This document shows positions 53,321 through 63,311 of a DNA stretch of 64,000 nucleotides, in pieces. The translations under genes and the position numbers were made by a program. Location of the stretch: NCBI GenBank assembly GCA_030632885.1, contig DAOVTW010000008.1:1-64000 (forward strand). The letters run 5' to 3'. How positions within the stretch are numbered: the first letter of the stretch is position 1; every line of letters begins with the position of its first letter. The notes under the pieces were generated by a model. The model was not told the origin of the DNA. It saw only the letters and a program-made list of their open reading frames with translations, and did no database searches. This DNA is from JAIOSM01 sp023143455 (GTDB taxonomy: Bacteria > Desulfobacterota > Desulfobacteria > Desulfobacterales > Desulfobacteraceae).

Positions 53321-56300
53321 TCAAAGTTGTTTTGAATTAAATAAGCTTTTAATATCCTCCAGAATTAAATAAAGGCAAGGCACCATAATCAAGGTGATAA
53401 ATGTTGCAAACAATATACCGAACCCAAGAGAGATTGCCATGGGGATTAAAAACCTTGCCTGTCTCGATGTTTCAGTGATAATTGGTGCAAGTCCGCCACA
53501 GGTGGTCAATGTTGTCAGCAAAATAGGCCGGAACCTCTGGATACCAGCAGAGTGAACAGCATCTAAGACAGGTAGTCCTTTACGGTATCGCCGGTTGGCA
53601 AAATCGATCATCATCAGAGAATCATTCACTACAACCCCAGACATGGCAACAAGTCCGAAAAGGCTCATAACGGAAAGGGAGTATCCCATTATAATGTGAC
53701 CGACAATGGCACCAATAACCCCAAAAGGAATACAGAACATAATAATAAATGGTTGCAGGTAGCTTTTAAACGGGATGGCTAGAAGGGCAAAAATACAGAG
53801 TAAAGCCATTCCAAGCCCTTTTAACAGGGCTGATATACTTTCTTGTATAGCTGCCTTATGTCCTTTAAAACTATAGGATAGCCCGGGATATTTATCTAAA
53901 AGCTTTGGTAGAATTGTTTTTTGCATATCACTTATAATGTTTTCAGCTTTAGGAGGTGGTCGGACATTAGCGGAAACCCGAATTTCGCGCCTTCCATTGG
54001 TCCTTTTTATGGATGTGTAAGCTCTCCCTGTTATGATTTCTACGGCGTTCCGAAGTTGAATTTCCCCTTCGGGCGCAAGCAGAACCAATTCTTCAAAAGT
54101 TGATTCTGACATTCTTTCTTCTTTGGGCAATAGTACCCTGACCGTAACCTCGCTTCTTCCACGCTGGTTTTTTACAGCAGATATCCCCTGGAAGGCATGG
54201 CGGACTTGATTTGCTACTTCTCTTGAAGTCAATCCCATCCGTTTTCCGGCAGGGCTTAAGGTAATATCAAATTGTTTTTTCCCTTTAGCAGACCCATCAT
54301 CAATATCATGAACGATGGGGTATTCTGATAGGCTTTTAGCAAGGTCTTCTCCGGCTTTTTCCAGCATATTTCTGTCCCTGTGACTGAGGCTTACAGTCAA
54401 ATTTTTACCTGATCCTGGTCCTCCTCTGTTGGATTCAAAGGAAATACCCTCGAGTCCTGGGATTACTCCTGTCTTTTCTCGCCAGATAGTTGTTACATCT
54501 GTTGTGCTTAACGGGCGGACATCAGGGTCAGTCAAATAAACTCTGACCGAGATATTGTTGTTTTGAACTTGAGAAAAAATACCGTTTGACAATTGATCTT
54601 TGCCATTTTCTTCGATAACCTTTTGGGCGCTTTGAATAAGTCGCTGTTCAACTTTTTTTATAGTTTCAGTTGGTGTGCCATAGGGCAAAACTGCCTCACA
54701 AAAGGCATAATCTGATTCCACTTTTGGGAACATTACCATTCCCATTCGTCCCGAAGAAACATAGCCTGCAGTTATCATGAGTAAGGCAATGCCAAAGGCA
54801 ATAATTGTATATCGATGGTTTATTACTAAAAAGAGCAAATCTCCATAATATTTTTTAACAACTGTTTCAAAAAACAGGCTAAATTTTATCTGCCATTTTT
54901 CAAGATGATTTAAAGGAAAAAACAAAGGGCGCTTGCTTTTGTGGCTTAAATGGGCAGGTAAAATAAAGAGGCTCTCTATTAAAGATACCCCAAACACTGC
55001 AATAACAACAAAGGGAATTGTTTTAAAAATTTTCCCCATAAATCCGGGAACAAACATTAAGGGTATAAACGCTACCATGTTGGTTATTACGCTGAACACC
55101 ACAGGCATGGCAATCTCTTTAGTCCCCTTAACAGCAGCTTCAAATATTGATAGACCCTGACGCCTGCAATAATAGATATTTTCTCCCACAACTACTGCAT
55201 CATCCACAACAATTCCTAAAGTAACAATAAACGCAAACATACTAATAATGTTAATGGAGAATGTGGTAGAGGAAAGAAAGAGAAAAGAGCCTAAAAAAGA
55301 AATCGGGATACCCAAACTGACCCAGAATGCCAGCCGGATTTCAAGGAAAAGTGCCAGGAAAAAAAAGACAAGTCCAAGCCCAATATATGCGTTACGGAGT
55401 AACAGGTCAGCTCTCTGGGCAAAAACTTTAGAAAGATCTCTTACAAGGGACAGCTTTATTCCTTCAGGTAAGGATTCGTTAATTTGTTTTATAAGAGCTT
55501 TCCCAGAAGTTGCTACCTGGGTTGGAGTTTGCTCACCCACACGATAAATTTGTATAACAACCGCCCGTTTTCCATTAAAGGATGCCCAATTGTCTGTTTC
55601 TTCAAACCCTTCACGGAGAGTAGCAATATCTTCAAGTAATACATTAGAGCCATCTTCTAAAGTAATAACAGGGAGAGCGGCATACTGTTTTGCATAATCC
55701 TTTCGATCTTTGATCCGTAAAAGAATATCTCCTCCACTGGTTTCGATGCTACCTCCTCCAAGTTCAACTGATGCCTTAGATATAGTGAGTGCGATTTCTT
55801 GAAGTGTGATATTGTAGCGTCTCAGTGTCTGACTTGAAATTTCAATCTGGATTTCTTTCTCCCTTACTCCGTCAAGCTCCACCTGGGTGATTCCGTCATC
55901 TGAGAGCAGTTTGTCCCGAATTTGATCTGCCAAATCCCGCATGTTTGTTTCAGAGGTATCTCCATAAAGAGCAATTCTAAGGACTTCTCTTTTTCTTGTG
56001 GCAATGGATACTCGGGGTTCCTCAGCCTCATCAGGAAAGGTTGAGATGCGGTCTACCTCGCTTTTAATCTCCTGCCATAGACGATTAATATCAGTCCCTT
56101 CAATAGCTTCTATACTGACAGAACCATATCCTTCACTGGCAGTGGCAGTAATTTCATCAATGCCTTCTATGTCTTGGATTGCCTCTTCAGTGGCAAGGAG
56201 AATCCCATTTTCCACTTCTTCCGGGCTAGCTCCGGGATAAGCAATAGAGATATTAACAATGTCAAGGCTGAATTCCGGAAATACTTCCTGTTTGATGTTA

Positions 56301-56419
56301 AATCCCATGAAAAGCCCGCCAATCAAAAGAACGGCCATCATTAGATTCGCAGTAACTGAATTTCCTGCCATCCAGGCAATGGAACCTTTGAATAACTTGG
56401 GGTCTGCATCTTGTGTCAT
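53321..56419 (-). CDS. RND-family efflux permease (AcrB/HAE1-like)
   Basis: 1032 residues, twelve membrane segments in two halves with large periplasmic loops. N-terminal QEVFPEFSLDIVNISIAYPG, the proton-relay motif LGIVVDDAVVVGENI in the fourth helix region, and SGVVVNDSLMMIDFAN in the tenth are present. It exports drugs, bile-acid-like or other hydrophobic compounds by proton antiport. Its start overlaps the adaptor stop by 4 bases, giving one tripartite pump operon. Confidence 0.93.
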   Translation of the reverse strand: MTQDADPKLFKGSIAWMAGNSVTANLMMAVLLIGGLFMGFNIKQEVFPEFSLDIVNISIAYPGASPEEVENGILLATEEAIQDIEGIDEITATASEGYGSVSIEAIEGTDINRLWQEIKSEVDRISTFPDEAEEPRVSIATRKREVLRIALYGDTSETNMRDLADQIRDKLLSDDGITQVELDGVREKEIQIEISSQTLRRYNITLQEIALTISKASVELGGGSIETSGGDILLRIKDRKDYAKQYAALPVITLEDGSNVLLEDIATLREGFEETDNWASFNGKRAVVIQIYRVGEQTPTQVATSGKALIKQINESLPEGIKLSLVRDLSKVFAQRADLLLRNAYIGLGLVFFFLALFLEIRLAFWVSLGIPISFLGSFLFLSSTTFSINIISMFAFIVTLGIVVDDAVVVGENIYYCRRQGLSIFEAAVKGTKEIAMPVVFSVITNMVAFIPLMFVPGFMGKIFKTIPFVVIAVFGVSLIESLFILPAHLSHKSKRPLFFPLNHLEKWQIKFSLFFETVVKKYYGDLLFLVINHRYTIIAFGIALLMITAGYVSSGRMGMVMFPKVESDYAFCEAVLPYGTPTETIKKVEQRLIQSAQKVIEENGKDQLSNGIFSQVQNNNISVRVYLTDPDVRPLSTTDVTTIWREKTGVIPGLEGISFESNRGGPGSGKNLTVSLSHRDRNMLEKAGEDLAKSLSEYPIVHDIDDGSAKGKKQFDITLSPAGKRMGLTSREVANQVRHAFQGISAVKNQRGRSEVTVRVLLPKEERMSESTFEELVLLAPEGEIQLRNAVEIITGRAYTSIKRTNGRREIRVSANVRPPPKAENIISDMQKTILPKLLDKYPGLSYSFKGHKAAIQESISALLKGLGMALLCIFALLAIPFKSYLQPFIIMFCIPFGVIGAIVGHIIMGYSLSVMSLFGLVAMSGVVVNDSLMMIDFANRRYRKGLPVLDAVHSAGIQRFRPILLTTLTTCGGLAPIITETSRQARFLIPMAISLGFGILFATFITLIMVPCLYLILEDIKSLFNSKQL

Positions 56420-57618
56420 GAATTGTCTCCTGGAGCAAGTTGCAGGGCCATACCATTTATAGCGATAGGTATGTCTGATGTAATAACTTTATCGCCGGCG
56501 TTGATGCCTGATCGGATATAGACTATTTTGTCTTCTTTCCAGACAAGGCTTACTTTTTTAACCTCAAGAACTCCAGAATTATAGATCCATAATGTGTTGC
56601 CATCCCGAAGAATAGATCTGGGTATGGGAAATACATTTTCAAGGGTTTCTCCAAAAATCTGGACATCCACATGGTCATCTAAGAGCAATTGCAAACTCTT
56701 TTTTTTATTTTTTATTTTTCTTAGGTTTTTTAGTCCTAAAGGATCATGCACTAAAATAATTACACCTGCCATGCGACTTTTACTGGTCATCTTTCCGGTT
56801 GTCCGCACCACTTTACCCTGCCAGGTATGGTTTGAAAACCCTGAATGGATAATAGCTTTACTGCCTTTTGTTTCATTGATTATGAGTGAAGCCAGGCGAT
56901 CCGGTGGCACTTGTGCTTCAATTTTGTAAGCATCCACATCAACCAAAGTAGCAAGTGATCCTTGCGCTGTGACAAGGGACCCTGAATTGACATGTTTTTC
57001 AAGTATAAGGGCATTAAAAGGAATAATGACATTAGTCCGTGACATGCTTAGTAGTGCTTTTTCAAGGTCAGCCCTGGCGTTGTCCACAGTAGCTTTTGCC
57101 TGGACAAGTTGTGGTTTACGCAAAGCTAAGTCAGTAGCTTTAATTTTATCTTTGGAAACCTCGTTGATTAGCTTAAGTTCTTCTTTTGCAATCAATTGGC
57201 TGCCCTTTTCAAGAGCAAGAGCAGAAAGAGCTTTGTCAAGGGCGCTTTGAGCTTTTTGGACATCTATTTTATAATCTGAATCATCAAGCTTTAAAAGCAT
57301 CTCTCCCTTTTGTATTACTGCACCTTCCACAAACTTAGATGAGATAGATACAACCTCTCCAGATACTTTGGATTTTAATATAATTTCCCTGTCCGGCATA
57401 ACTATACCCATAGCCCGAATTGAACTCTGAAAGTTCCCAGGCTGTATTGAAATGGTCTGTACTACACTTGCTTGTTTTTTGGGTGGTTTTCTTTTCATCT
57501 TTGGTTCACTTGAATTAAAATAGTTCCAACCTGCCAGTCCAATTGCAATCAAACCAATCGGTATAATGATTTTTGCCAGCGACCTAATTATGGATACTTC
57601 TATTTCTTGACTACTCAT
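56416..57618 (-). CDS. RND efflux periplasmic adaptor (membrane-fusion protein)
   Basis: 400 residues. One N-terminal membrane helix (IIPIGLIAIGLAGWNYF) anchors it. Barrel-sandwich (lipoyl-like) segments (SGEVVSISSKFVEGAVIQKG) flank a coiled-coil hairpin (about 140-205), then beta-barrel and membrane-proximal domains (HVNSGSLVTAQGSLATLVDV). It bridges the permease and the outer-membrane channel. Confidence 0.92.
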   Translation of the reverse strand: MSSQEIEVSIIRSLAKIIIPIGLIAIGLAGWNYFNSSEPKMKRKPPKKQASVVQTISIQPGNFQSSIRAMGIVMPDREIILKSKVSGEVVSISSKFVEGAVIQKGEMLLKLDDSDYKIDVQKAQSALDKALSALALEKGSQLIAKEELKLINEVSKDKIKATDLALRKPQLVQAKATVDNARADLEKALLSMSRTNVIIPFNALILEKHVNSGSLVTAQGSLATLVDVDAYKIEAQVPPDRLASLIINETKGSKAIIHSGFSNHTWQGKVVRTTGKMTSKSRMAGVIILVHDPLGLKNLRKIKNKKKSLQLLLDDHVDVQIFGETLENVFPIPRSILRDGNTLWIYNSGVLEVKKVSLVWKEDKIVYIRSGINAGDKVITSDIPIAINGMALQLAPGDNS

Positions 57619-57649
57619 CTTATTATCTCCACATTATATGTATCCAAAT

Positions 57650-59038
57650 CTATTCTATAGGTTTCAATCCAAGGGCACCATAAAGCTTGATCTGGTTTTT
57701 AATGATAGTTGCCCGTTCACCAACCAATTGTCTTTCAAGCCTTTCAATACTACTCCAGGCAATTAAATAAGGTAAATAACTGCTTTGGCCGTTCTGGTAT
57801 TGTATGCTTGCATCTTTTAAAGTCAGTCTTGTAAGCTCAAGTTCTTCATCTAGTAATTTGACATAGTCACTCTGTTTTTGAATGCTGACAAGGCTATCCT
57901 CTACCTCAAAAATAGCCGTGGCAATAGTTTTTGCATAAAGGTTTAATTGTTCTTCAGCAACAGCTCTGGCTCGTTTTACCTCTGCTCTTCGAAAGCCTCC
58001 GTCAAAAATCGGTCCTGCAATGCTTGCCGCAAGTGTTGCAACCCAGTTGTGAAACATGAGATCAAGCTCGCCATTTGAAAACAGAGCCTGGGCAGAAAGT
58101 TTAAAGGAGGGCAGAAGATCAGCTCTTGCAGCTGCAACTTCCCACTTAGATGAAAACAACCGCATCTTTGCAGCCTGAATATCTGGTCGGTTTTTCAGAA
58201 GATCAGATGGAATGCCAGTGCTTGGAAGAGGTACAGGTTCCGGAAGTGTTTTTGTATTCATCTCAATAACAGCTATAGTGGTTTTCCCAGATAAAAACGC
58301 CAGGTTGTTTAATAAAAGTCGTTCCTGCATTTCAAGTAATGGAACCTGAGAACTTGCCTCTGCCAAAGCTTCTCGTTGTTGAGATACATCAAGCGCATTT
58401 GCCTTTCCATTTACAAATCTTAATGTTTGCAGTTTTAACAGAGTTTTATTGATTTTGATCTGATTGTTTAATATGCTTTTTTTGTTTCGGGCAGCAACGA
58501 TATCAATCCAGATTTCAGCAATTTGTGTTGCAAGCGTAAGGGTGGATTCTCTTAAATCCTGTTCAATAGATAGTAGGGTTGAGACCTGAGCTTGTTTTCT
58601 ATCACTTGCTTCGCCCCAGACATCAGCAGTATAGGAGCTTGTCAAATAGCTATCCCAGGAATGGCTGTAATCATGGGTGGAGTCGCTACTGCTATCGTTT
58701 TTGACCTCAGTTCTTTTTTTCTGCCCTCCAAAGGAGAACCCAAGATCAGGGAAAAAAGAGGCGTTTTCTTTTTCAACCCTGGCTCTTGCCTGGTTTAATT
58801 TTGTTTTAAGGGTTTTTAAATCAAAATTGTTATCCAAAGCATCTTTGATTAACGCATTGAGCTCAATACTGTCAAAGGAAAGCCACCAGTTTTCAATGGT
58901 TTTGCTACCACCTATATCAATAGAAAAATTTTCTGGAATTGTTAATGGAAGCGTTGTCTCAGGATGCGGTTCAAGGGTTTTACAGCCAGAAAAAAGCATC
59001 ATGCTTAACAACAGAATTCCAAAAACAAATTTGTTCAT
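57650..59038 (-). CDS. TolC-type outer-membrane efflux lipoprotein (NodT family)
   Basis: 462 residues. Lipobox MMLFSGC (Cys19) after the signal peptide. Two OEP repeats with the typical helical barrel, e.g. LIKDALDNNFDLKTLKTKLN and AAARADLLPSFKLSAQALFS. First gene of the pump operon (lipoprotein channel, adaptor, permease); 31 bases separate it from the adaptor. The 236-bp upstream space contains no gene. Confidence 0.92.
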   Translation of the reverse strand: MNKFVFGILLLSMMLFSGCKTLEPHPETTLPLTIPENFSIDIGGSKTIENWWLSFDSIELNALIKDALDNNFDLKTLKTKLNQARARVEKENASFFPDLGFSFGGQKKRTEVKNDSSSDSTHDYSHSWDSYLTSSYTADVWGEASDRKQAQVSTLLSIEQDLRESTLTLATQIAEIWIDIVAARNKKSILNNQIKINKTLLKLQTLRFVNGKANALDVSQQREALAEASSQVPLLEMQERLLLNNLAFLSGKTTIAVIEMNTKTLPEPVPLPSTGIPSDLLKNRPDIQAAKMRLFSSKWEVAAARADLLPSFKLSAQALFSNGELDLMFHNWVATLAASIAGPIFDGGFRRAEVKRARAVAEEQLNLYAKTIATAIFEVEDSLVSIQKQSDYVKLLDEELELTRLTLKDASIQYQNGQSSYLPYLIAWSSIERLERQLVGERATIIKNQIKLYGALGLKPIE

Positions 59039-59274
59039 TCATTTTTCCTTGTGTTAAAAAACTTAAATTAATGCAAAAAAACTTATAAAGCAATACAGAT
59101 TTAAAGCTTTTATTGATTTGACGTTATACGAGGCTTAATAGTTTACAACAATCTGAGATAATGCATTTATTATCATTGATTTTTTATTTTGTTTGAGTCG
59201 GAATCATGAATTCTTTCTTGTTGGGTTTTTGCTGAAAGTTTTTTGAGTTTCTTTTTCAATCATGTTATAAACAA

Positions 59275-60105
59275 TTATTTAGAGCCAAGGTCTAAATAAT
59301 ATTTACCTTCTATAGTTTTTCCACGTTTAATACATCCATTACCATAAATTGTGCATTTTTCTTTGAATGTTTTTATTGTGGCGTTCTGTTGGTTTTTTGT
59401 GAGCTTGTTGGCTTTCAGGAGTTTTTGAAGCGATTTGATTCTGTATTTATCAAGGGAATGGTTGGCTGAAAGCTGATCATCATGCCCACCTTTTTTGATT
59501 GTACAGGGTTTATTAATTAAGAAGATGGGCATAGTTGCACTAATGCGAAGCCAGAGATCGTAGTCTTCGCATGCTGGTAAGTTTTCATCAAAAAGACCTG
59601 CGATTTCAAAAAGCTCTTTTTTGATCATCACAGCAGAAGGACTTACAAGGCATAAATTAAGGGATGGCTCAAAAATCATACCAGATAGTTTTTTGTGTTT
59701 GTGTTTTGGATTAATTTTTTTTCCGTTCCTGATCCATACTTCTTCTGTCTGGCAAATCATAGCTTCAGTGTTGTTTTGAAAGAAATCGACCTGGATTGAA
59801 ATTTTGTCTTTTGTCCATAAATCGTCAGAATCTAGAAATGCTGTAAATCGACCCGTGCTTTTTTTTATTCCAAGGTTTCTGGCAGCGCTTACTCCCTTGT
59901 TTTCTTGTTTTATATAGGTTATTCTGTCTAAATAAGGGACGAGCTTTTTCGCTGTATCATCTGTGGAGCCGTCGTCAATAACAATTGTTTCAATATTTAG
60001 GTAATTTTGGTTTAAAATTGATTCAACAGCTTCACAAATTATCCATCCTCGGTTGAAGGTTGGAATTATTGCACTGACAAGGGGGTTTTTGGAGTTGGTT
60101 TTCAT
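59275..60105 (-). CDS. Family 2 glycosyltransferase
   Basis: 276 residues, GT-A fold. SAIIPTFNRGWIICEAVESI, VIDDGSTDDTAKKLVPYLDR and AFLDSDDLWTKD (the DxD-like metal motif) are the GT2 hallmarks. The C-terminal part (LWLRISATMPIFLINKPCTI) is variable. No surrounding polysaccharide cluster, so the acceptor is unknown. Confidence 0.9.
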   Translation of the reverse strand: MKTNSKNPLVSAIIPTFNRGWIICEAVESILNQNYLNIETIVIDDGSTDDTAKKLVPYLDRITYIKQENKGVSAARNLGIKKSTGRFTAFLDSDDLWTKDKISIQVDFFQNNTEAMICQTEEVWIRNGKKINPKHKHKKLSGMIFEPSLNLCLVSPSAVMIKKELFEIAGLFDENLPACEDYDLWLRISATMPIFLINKPCTIKKGGHDDQLSANHSLDKYRIKSLQKLLKANKLTKNQQNATIKTFKEKCTIYGNGCIKRGKTIEGKYYLDLGSK

Positions 60106-60252
60106 GGTGAAACCATAGCATTTTCAAGCTGTCTTGGCAATTGCGAAATTTTATTTTAAAGACGGTTTCTTTTTCTTGACTTCTATATTTGAATAACATA
60201 AATAGGGCTTGAATTGTGAAGAGTAATTTTATTTTGGGTAAACGAGGATAGT

Positions 60253-60474
60253 ATGGGAAAATTAAAGTTAAAAGAACATCTGATTAATAGAGATTGGTGT
60301 AAAGGGTGTGGCATTTGTGTCCATTTTTGTCCGAAGCAGGTTTTAGAGCTTGACGATAAAGAGAAAGTTATTGCAGTAAGGAAAGAAGATTGTATCCGCT
60401 GTAAGCTTTGTGAGCTAAGGTGCCCTGATTTGGCAATAGAAATTATAACCCAGAAGGAAGATGAAGATGAATAA
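60253..60474 (+). CDS. korD: 2-oxoacid:ferredoxin oxidoreductase ferredoxin subunit
   Basis: 73 residues with two 4Fe-4S motifs, CKGCGICVHFCP and CIRCKLCELRCP. It is the electron-carrying delta subunit of the KorDABC complex; its 3' end overlaps korA by 14 bases, so translation is coupled. Confidence 0.92.
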   Translation: MGKLKLKEHLINRDWCKGCGICVHFCPKQVLELDDKEKVIAVRKEDCIRCKLCELRCPDLAIEIITQKEDEDE

Positions 60475-61615
60475 TAAAATCAAATTTGTTCAGGGGAATG
60501 AAGCTTGCGTAGAGGGGGCACTATATGCTGGCGTTGATTTCTTTGCCGGTTATCCAATCACTCCTTCCACTGAAATAGCTGAACTTCTCTCAAAAGAACT
60601 TCCCAAAAGAAAAGGTAAGTTTATTCAGATGGAGGATGAAATAGCTTCAATGGCTGCGATTATTGGTGCTTCATTGACAGGTAACAAAGTCATGACCGCC
60701 ACAAGCGGACCAGGATTTTCGTTAAAACAGGAGGCTTTAGGTTATGCCTGCATGGCTGAAATACCATGTGTTATTGTTAATGTACAAAGAGGAGGCCCTT
60801 CAACAGGGAATCCAACCCATGTAAGTCAAGGAGATGTTAATCAGGCAAGGTGGGGAACGCATGGAGATCATTCAATTATCGCATTGACCGCATCTAATCA
60901 TCAGGATGTATTTGAAATGACTGTTGAGGCTTTTAATTTAGCGGAAACTTATAGAACTCCCGTGATTCTTCTTTTTGATGAAGTAATCGGTCATATGAGA
61001 GAGAAGATTCAAATTCCTGAAGAGGGCGAATTGCCAGTGGTTCAAAGGCTCAGAACTTTTGTACAAAAGGGTGTTGATTATCATCCATATCTTCCCAGAG
61101 AAGATGGAAGACTTCCCATGTCAGACTTTGGCAGTGAACACAGATATAATGTTACCGGTCTTTTCCATGATATGTGGGGGTTCCCTTCAAATAATCCTAA
61201 AGTTGTAAGAGAGCTGCTTCACCATTTGGTGGATAAGATAGAAAATAATGTGGATCAGATTACCAGACATAAAGAATACTGGCTTGATGATGCTGAATAT
61301 ATTCTTGTTTCATATGGATCTTCTGCAAGATCTGCTATCCATCTTGCAAAAAATAGAAGGGAAAGAGGAAATAAAATTGGAGTGTTAGAGCTTCAGACAA
61401 TCTGGCCATTTCCCAAAGAGCTTATCAGGGAGAAATGTGCAGGAGCGCGGGCTGTTATTGTTGTTGAAATGAATATGGGACAAGTGCTGCAACAAGTTAA
61501 GTGTGCAGTTGATGACCCTGCAAGTGTTTTTCTTGCGAACAGGATTGATGGAGAACTTATAACACCAACAAATATTAAGACGCTCCTTAGAGTGATCCAG
61601 GGGAAAGGGGTGTAA
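60461..61615 (+). CDS. korA: 2-oxoacid:ferredoxin oxidoreductase alpha subunit
   Basis: 384 residues. GYPITPSTEIAELLS is the thiamine-diphosphate-domain start; TATSGPGFSLKQEALGYACM and RGGPSTGNPTHVSQGD follow. In Desulfobacter-type complete oxidisers this enzyme oxidises 2-oxoglutarate to succinyl-CoA in the citric acid cycle (2-oxoglutarate is inferred; related enzymes use branched-chain oxoacids). Overlaps korD; a second ATG 6 bases on is possible. Confidence 0.93.
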   Translation: MKMNNKIKFVQGNEACVEGALYAGVDFFAGYPITPSTEIAELLSKELPKRKGKFIQMEDEIASMAAIIGASLTGNKVMTATSGPGFSLKQEALGYACMAEIPCVIVNVQRGGPSTGNPTHVSQGDVNQARWGTHGDHSIIALTASNHQDVFEMTVEAFNLAETYRTPVILLFDEVIGHMREKIQIPEEGELPVVQRLRTFVQKGVDYHPYLPREDGRLPMSDFGSEHRYNVTGLFHDMWGFPSNNPKVVRELLHHLVDKIENNVDQITRHKEYWLDDAEYILVSYGSSARSAIHLAKNRRERGNKIGVLELQTIWPFPKELIREKCAGARAVIVVEMNMGQVLQQVKCAVDDPASVFLANRIDGELITPTNIKTLLRVIQGKGV

Positions 61616-61616
61616 A

Positions 61617-62441
61617 ATGGCAAACAAAAAATATAATGTTAAAAACTATTTAAGAGAAAGATTTTTCCCGCATATTTGGTGTCCCGGGTGTGGTCACGGC
61701 ATAGTACTTGGTTCACTATTAAGAGCTGTTGAAGAGCTTGAACTTGACCCTACAAATACGGTTATGACATCTGGTATTGGCTGTTCAGCAAGAATTTCAG
61801 GATATGTTAATTTTCATTCTTTGCATACAATACATGGAAGAGCGCTTGCTTTTGCAACCGGGGTGAAACTTGCCAAGCCTAAATTAAATTTGATTGTACC
61901 TATGGGTGATGGCGATGCTCTTGCTATTGGAGGTAACCATTTTATTCATGCAGCCAGGAGGAATATTGATATAACTGCAATTGTCATGAATAATAAAATA
62001 TACGGTATGACAGGAGGGCAGTTTTCGCCCTTGACCGGGTATGGTCAAAAAGCGACAACAGCACCTTATTCTACAATTGATAATGAGTTTGATGTTGTCA
62101 AACTTTCAAAAGCTGCAGGAGCCAGCTTTGTGGCAAGATCAACAACATTTCATGCCACAGAAAGTATTGATTTTATTAAGAGAGCTATCAGTCATAAAGG
62201 CTTTTCTGTTGTGGAAATCTTTTCACAATGCCCAACTCATTATGGCAGAAAAAATAAAAAGGGGGATGCTGCCAATATGATGGAGAATTATAAAAATAGT
62301 ACTGTTCCAATTGGTTCTAAAAAACTTGAAAAAGATCCTTCTTTAATAGAAAGGGGAGTTTTTGTGGATAATGATCAAGCTCCTGAATACTGTGATGAAT
62401 ATGAGAAAATTATCCAGGTTGCTTCGAAAGGTAGGGCATAA
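61617..62441 (+). CDS. korB: 2-oxoacid:ferredoxin oxidoreductase beta subunit
   Basis: 274 residues. IWCPGCGHGIVLGSLL, SGIGCSARISGYVNFHSLHT and the GDGDALAIGGNHFIHAARRN thiamine-diphosphate binding motif are diagnostic. Its stop overlaps the korC start by one base (AATGG). Confidence 0.95.
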   Translation: MANKKYNVKNYLRERFFPHIWCPGCGHGIVLGSLLRAVEELELDPTNTVMTSGIGCSARISGYVNFHSLHTIHGRALAFATGVKLAKPKLNLIVPMGDGDALAIGGNHFIHAARRNIDITAIVMNNKIYGMTGGQFSPLTGYGQKATTAPYSTIDNEFDVVKLSKAAGASFVARSTTFHATESIDFIKRAISHKGFSVVEIFSQCPTHYGRKNKKGDAANMMENYKNSTVPIGSKKLEKDPSLIERGVFVDNDQAPEYCDEYEKIIQVASKGRA

Positions 62442-62986
62442 TGGAAAGATCAAGAATAGTACTTTCAGGCTCAGGTGGTCAGGGAGTTATCACTGCGGCA
62501 ATAATTTTATCAGAAGCAGCAGTGATTTATGAAAACATGAATGCAACTCAGTCTCAGACCTATGGGGCTGCTGCTAGAGGCGGAGCTACCAGAAGTGATA
62601 TTATACTTTCCGATTCAGAAATCAATTTCCCAAAAGTGATTCAGCCTAACATACTGGTATGCCTTACCCAGGAAGCATATGATAGTTTTTCTGAGATTAT
62701 TAGACCTGGCGGAATTCTTTTAGTTGATTCAAAATACGTTGAAACAAAACGAAAAGTTGATGCCAAGCACATATCTCTTCCAATGTATGCAAAGGTAATG
62801 GAAGAGATAGGAAAACCAATTGTTTTTAATATCTGCATGCTTGGAGCGTTGATAGGTGTTTCAGATATTTTGAAACCTGAGTCTGTTATGAAGGTTCTAA
62901 AAACAAAGATCCCAAAAGATTTTTTAGAAATGAATCAAAAAGCCCTTGATTTAGGTCTTAAAATGGGAAAAGACAGCATTGCTTAA
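62441..62986 (+). CDS. korC: 2-oxoacid:ferredoxin oxidoreductase gamma subunit
   Basis: 181 residues. LSGSGGQGVITAAIILSEAA (8-27) and QSQTYGAAARGGATRSDIIL form the gamma-subunit CoA/ThDP-interface core. Last gene of the complex; a strong terminator follows. Confidence 0.94.
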   Translation: MERSRIVLSGSGGQGVITAAIILSEAAVIYENMNATQSQTYGAAARGGATRSDIILSDSEINFPKVIQPNILVCLTQEAYDSFSEIIRPGGILLVDSKYVETKRKVDAKHISLPMYAKVMEEIGKPIVFNICMLGALIGVSDILKPESVMKVLKTKIPKDFLEMNQKALDLGLKMGKDSIA

Positions 62987-63007
62987 TTGTTGCTTAATTT
63001 AAAAAGA

Positions 63008-63289
63008 TTATCCTTCCCCCGGCTTAGATTTTTCCTGGGGGAAGATTTTTTCAATGGGCATGCCCTTGATTTTTTTTAAACAATCCTTGACAGCCTCTTG
63101 TTCATTTTCTCCTATACCCTGCTTTTCTGGCAATGCAATAATATTGATTATATTTGGTACTGCAATAAACTTCGCGGCAAGTTGCCCCTGTATGGATTGA
63201 TGGACATCAATATATAGCATTCTTCCATTTCTGATTAAATTAAATCGTGACACTTTGGTAAAGATATCGTCTTTATGAAGATCAAGCAT
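63008..63289 (-). CDS. Small protein of unknown function
   Basis: 93 residues, AAGGAG before the ATG, so it is probably real. Mixed strands and helices (FNLIRNGRMLYIDVHQSIQG, KFIAVPNIINIIALPEKQG), no known motif. It lies between kor and the hydrolase; its last codons overlap the kor terminator hairpin. Confidence 0.6.
   Translation of the reverse strand: MLDLHKDDIFTKVSRFNLIRNGRMLYIDVHQSIQGQLAAKFIAVPNIINIIALPEKQGIGENEQEAVKDCLKKIKGMPIEKIFPQEKSKPGEG
63013..63044 (+). terminator. Terminator of the kor operon
   Basis: CTTCCCCC (63013-63020) pairs with GGGGGAAG (63037-63044), 16-base loop, followed by ATTTTTTC. It lies 27 bases after the korC stop. Confidence 0.75.
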
Positions 63290-63311
63290 TTTTGTGATTT
63301 CTCCTTTTTAG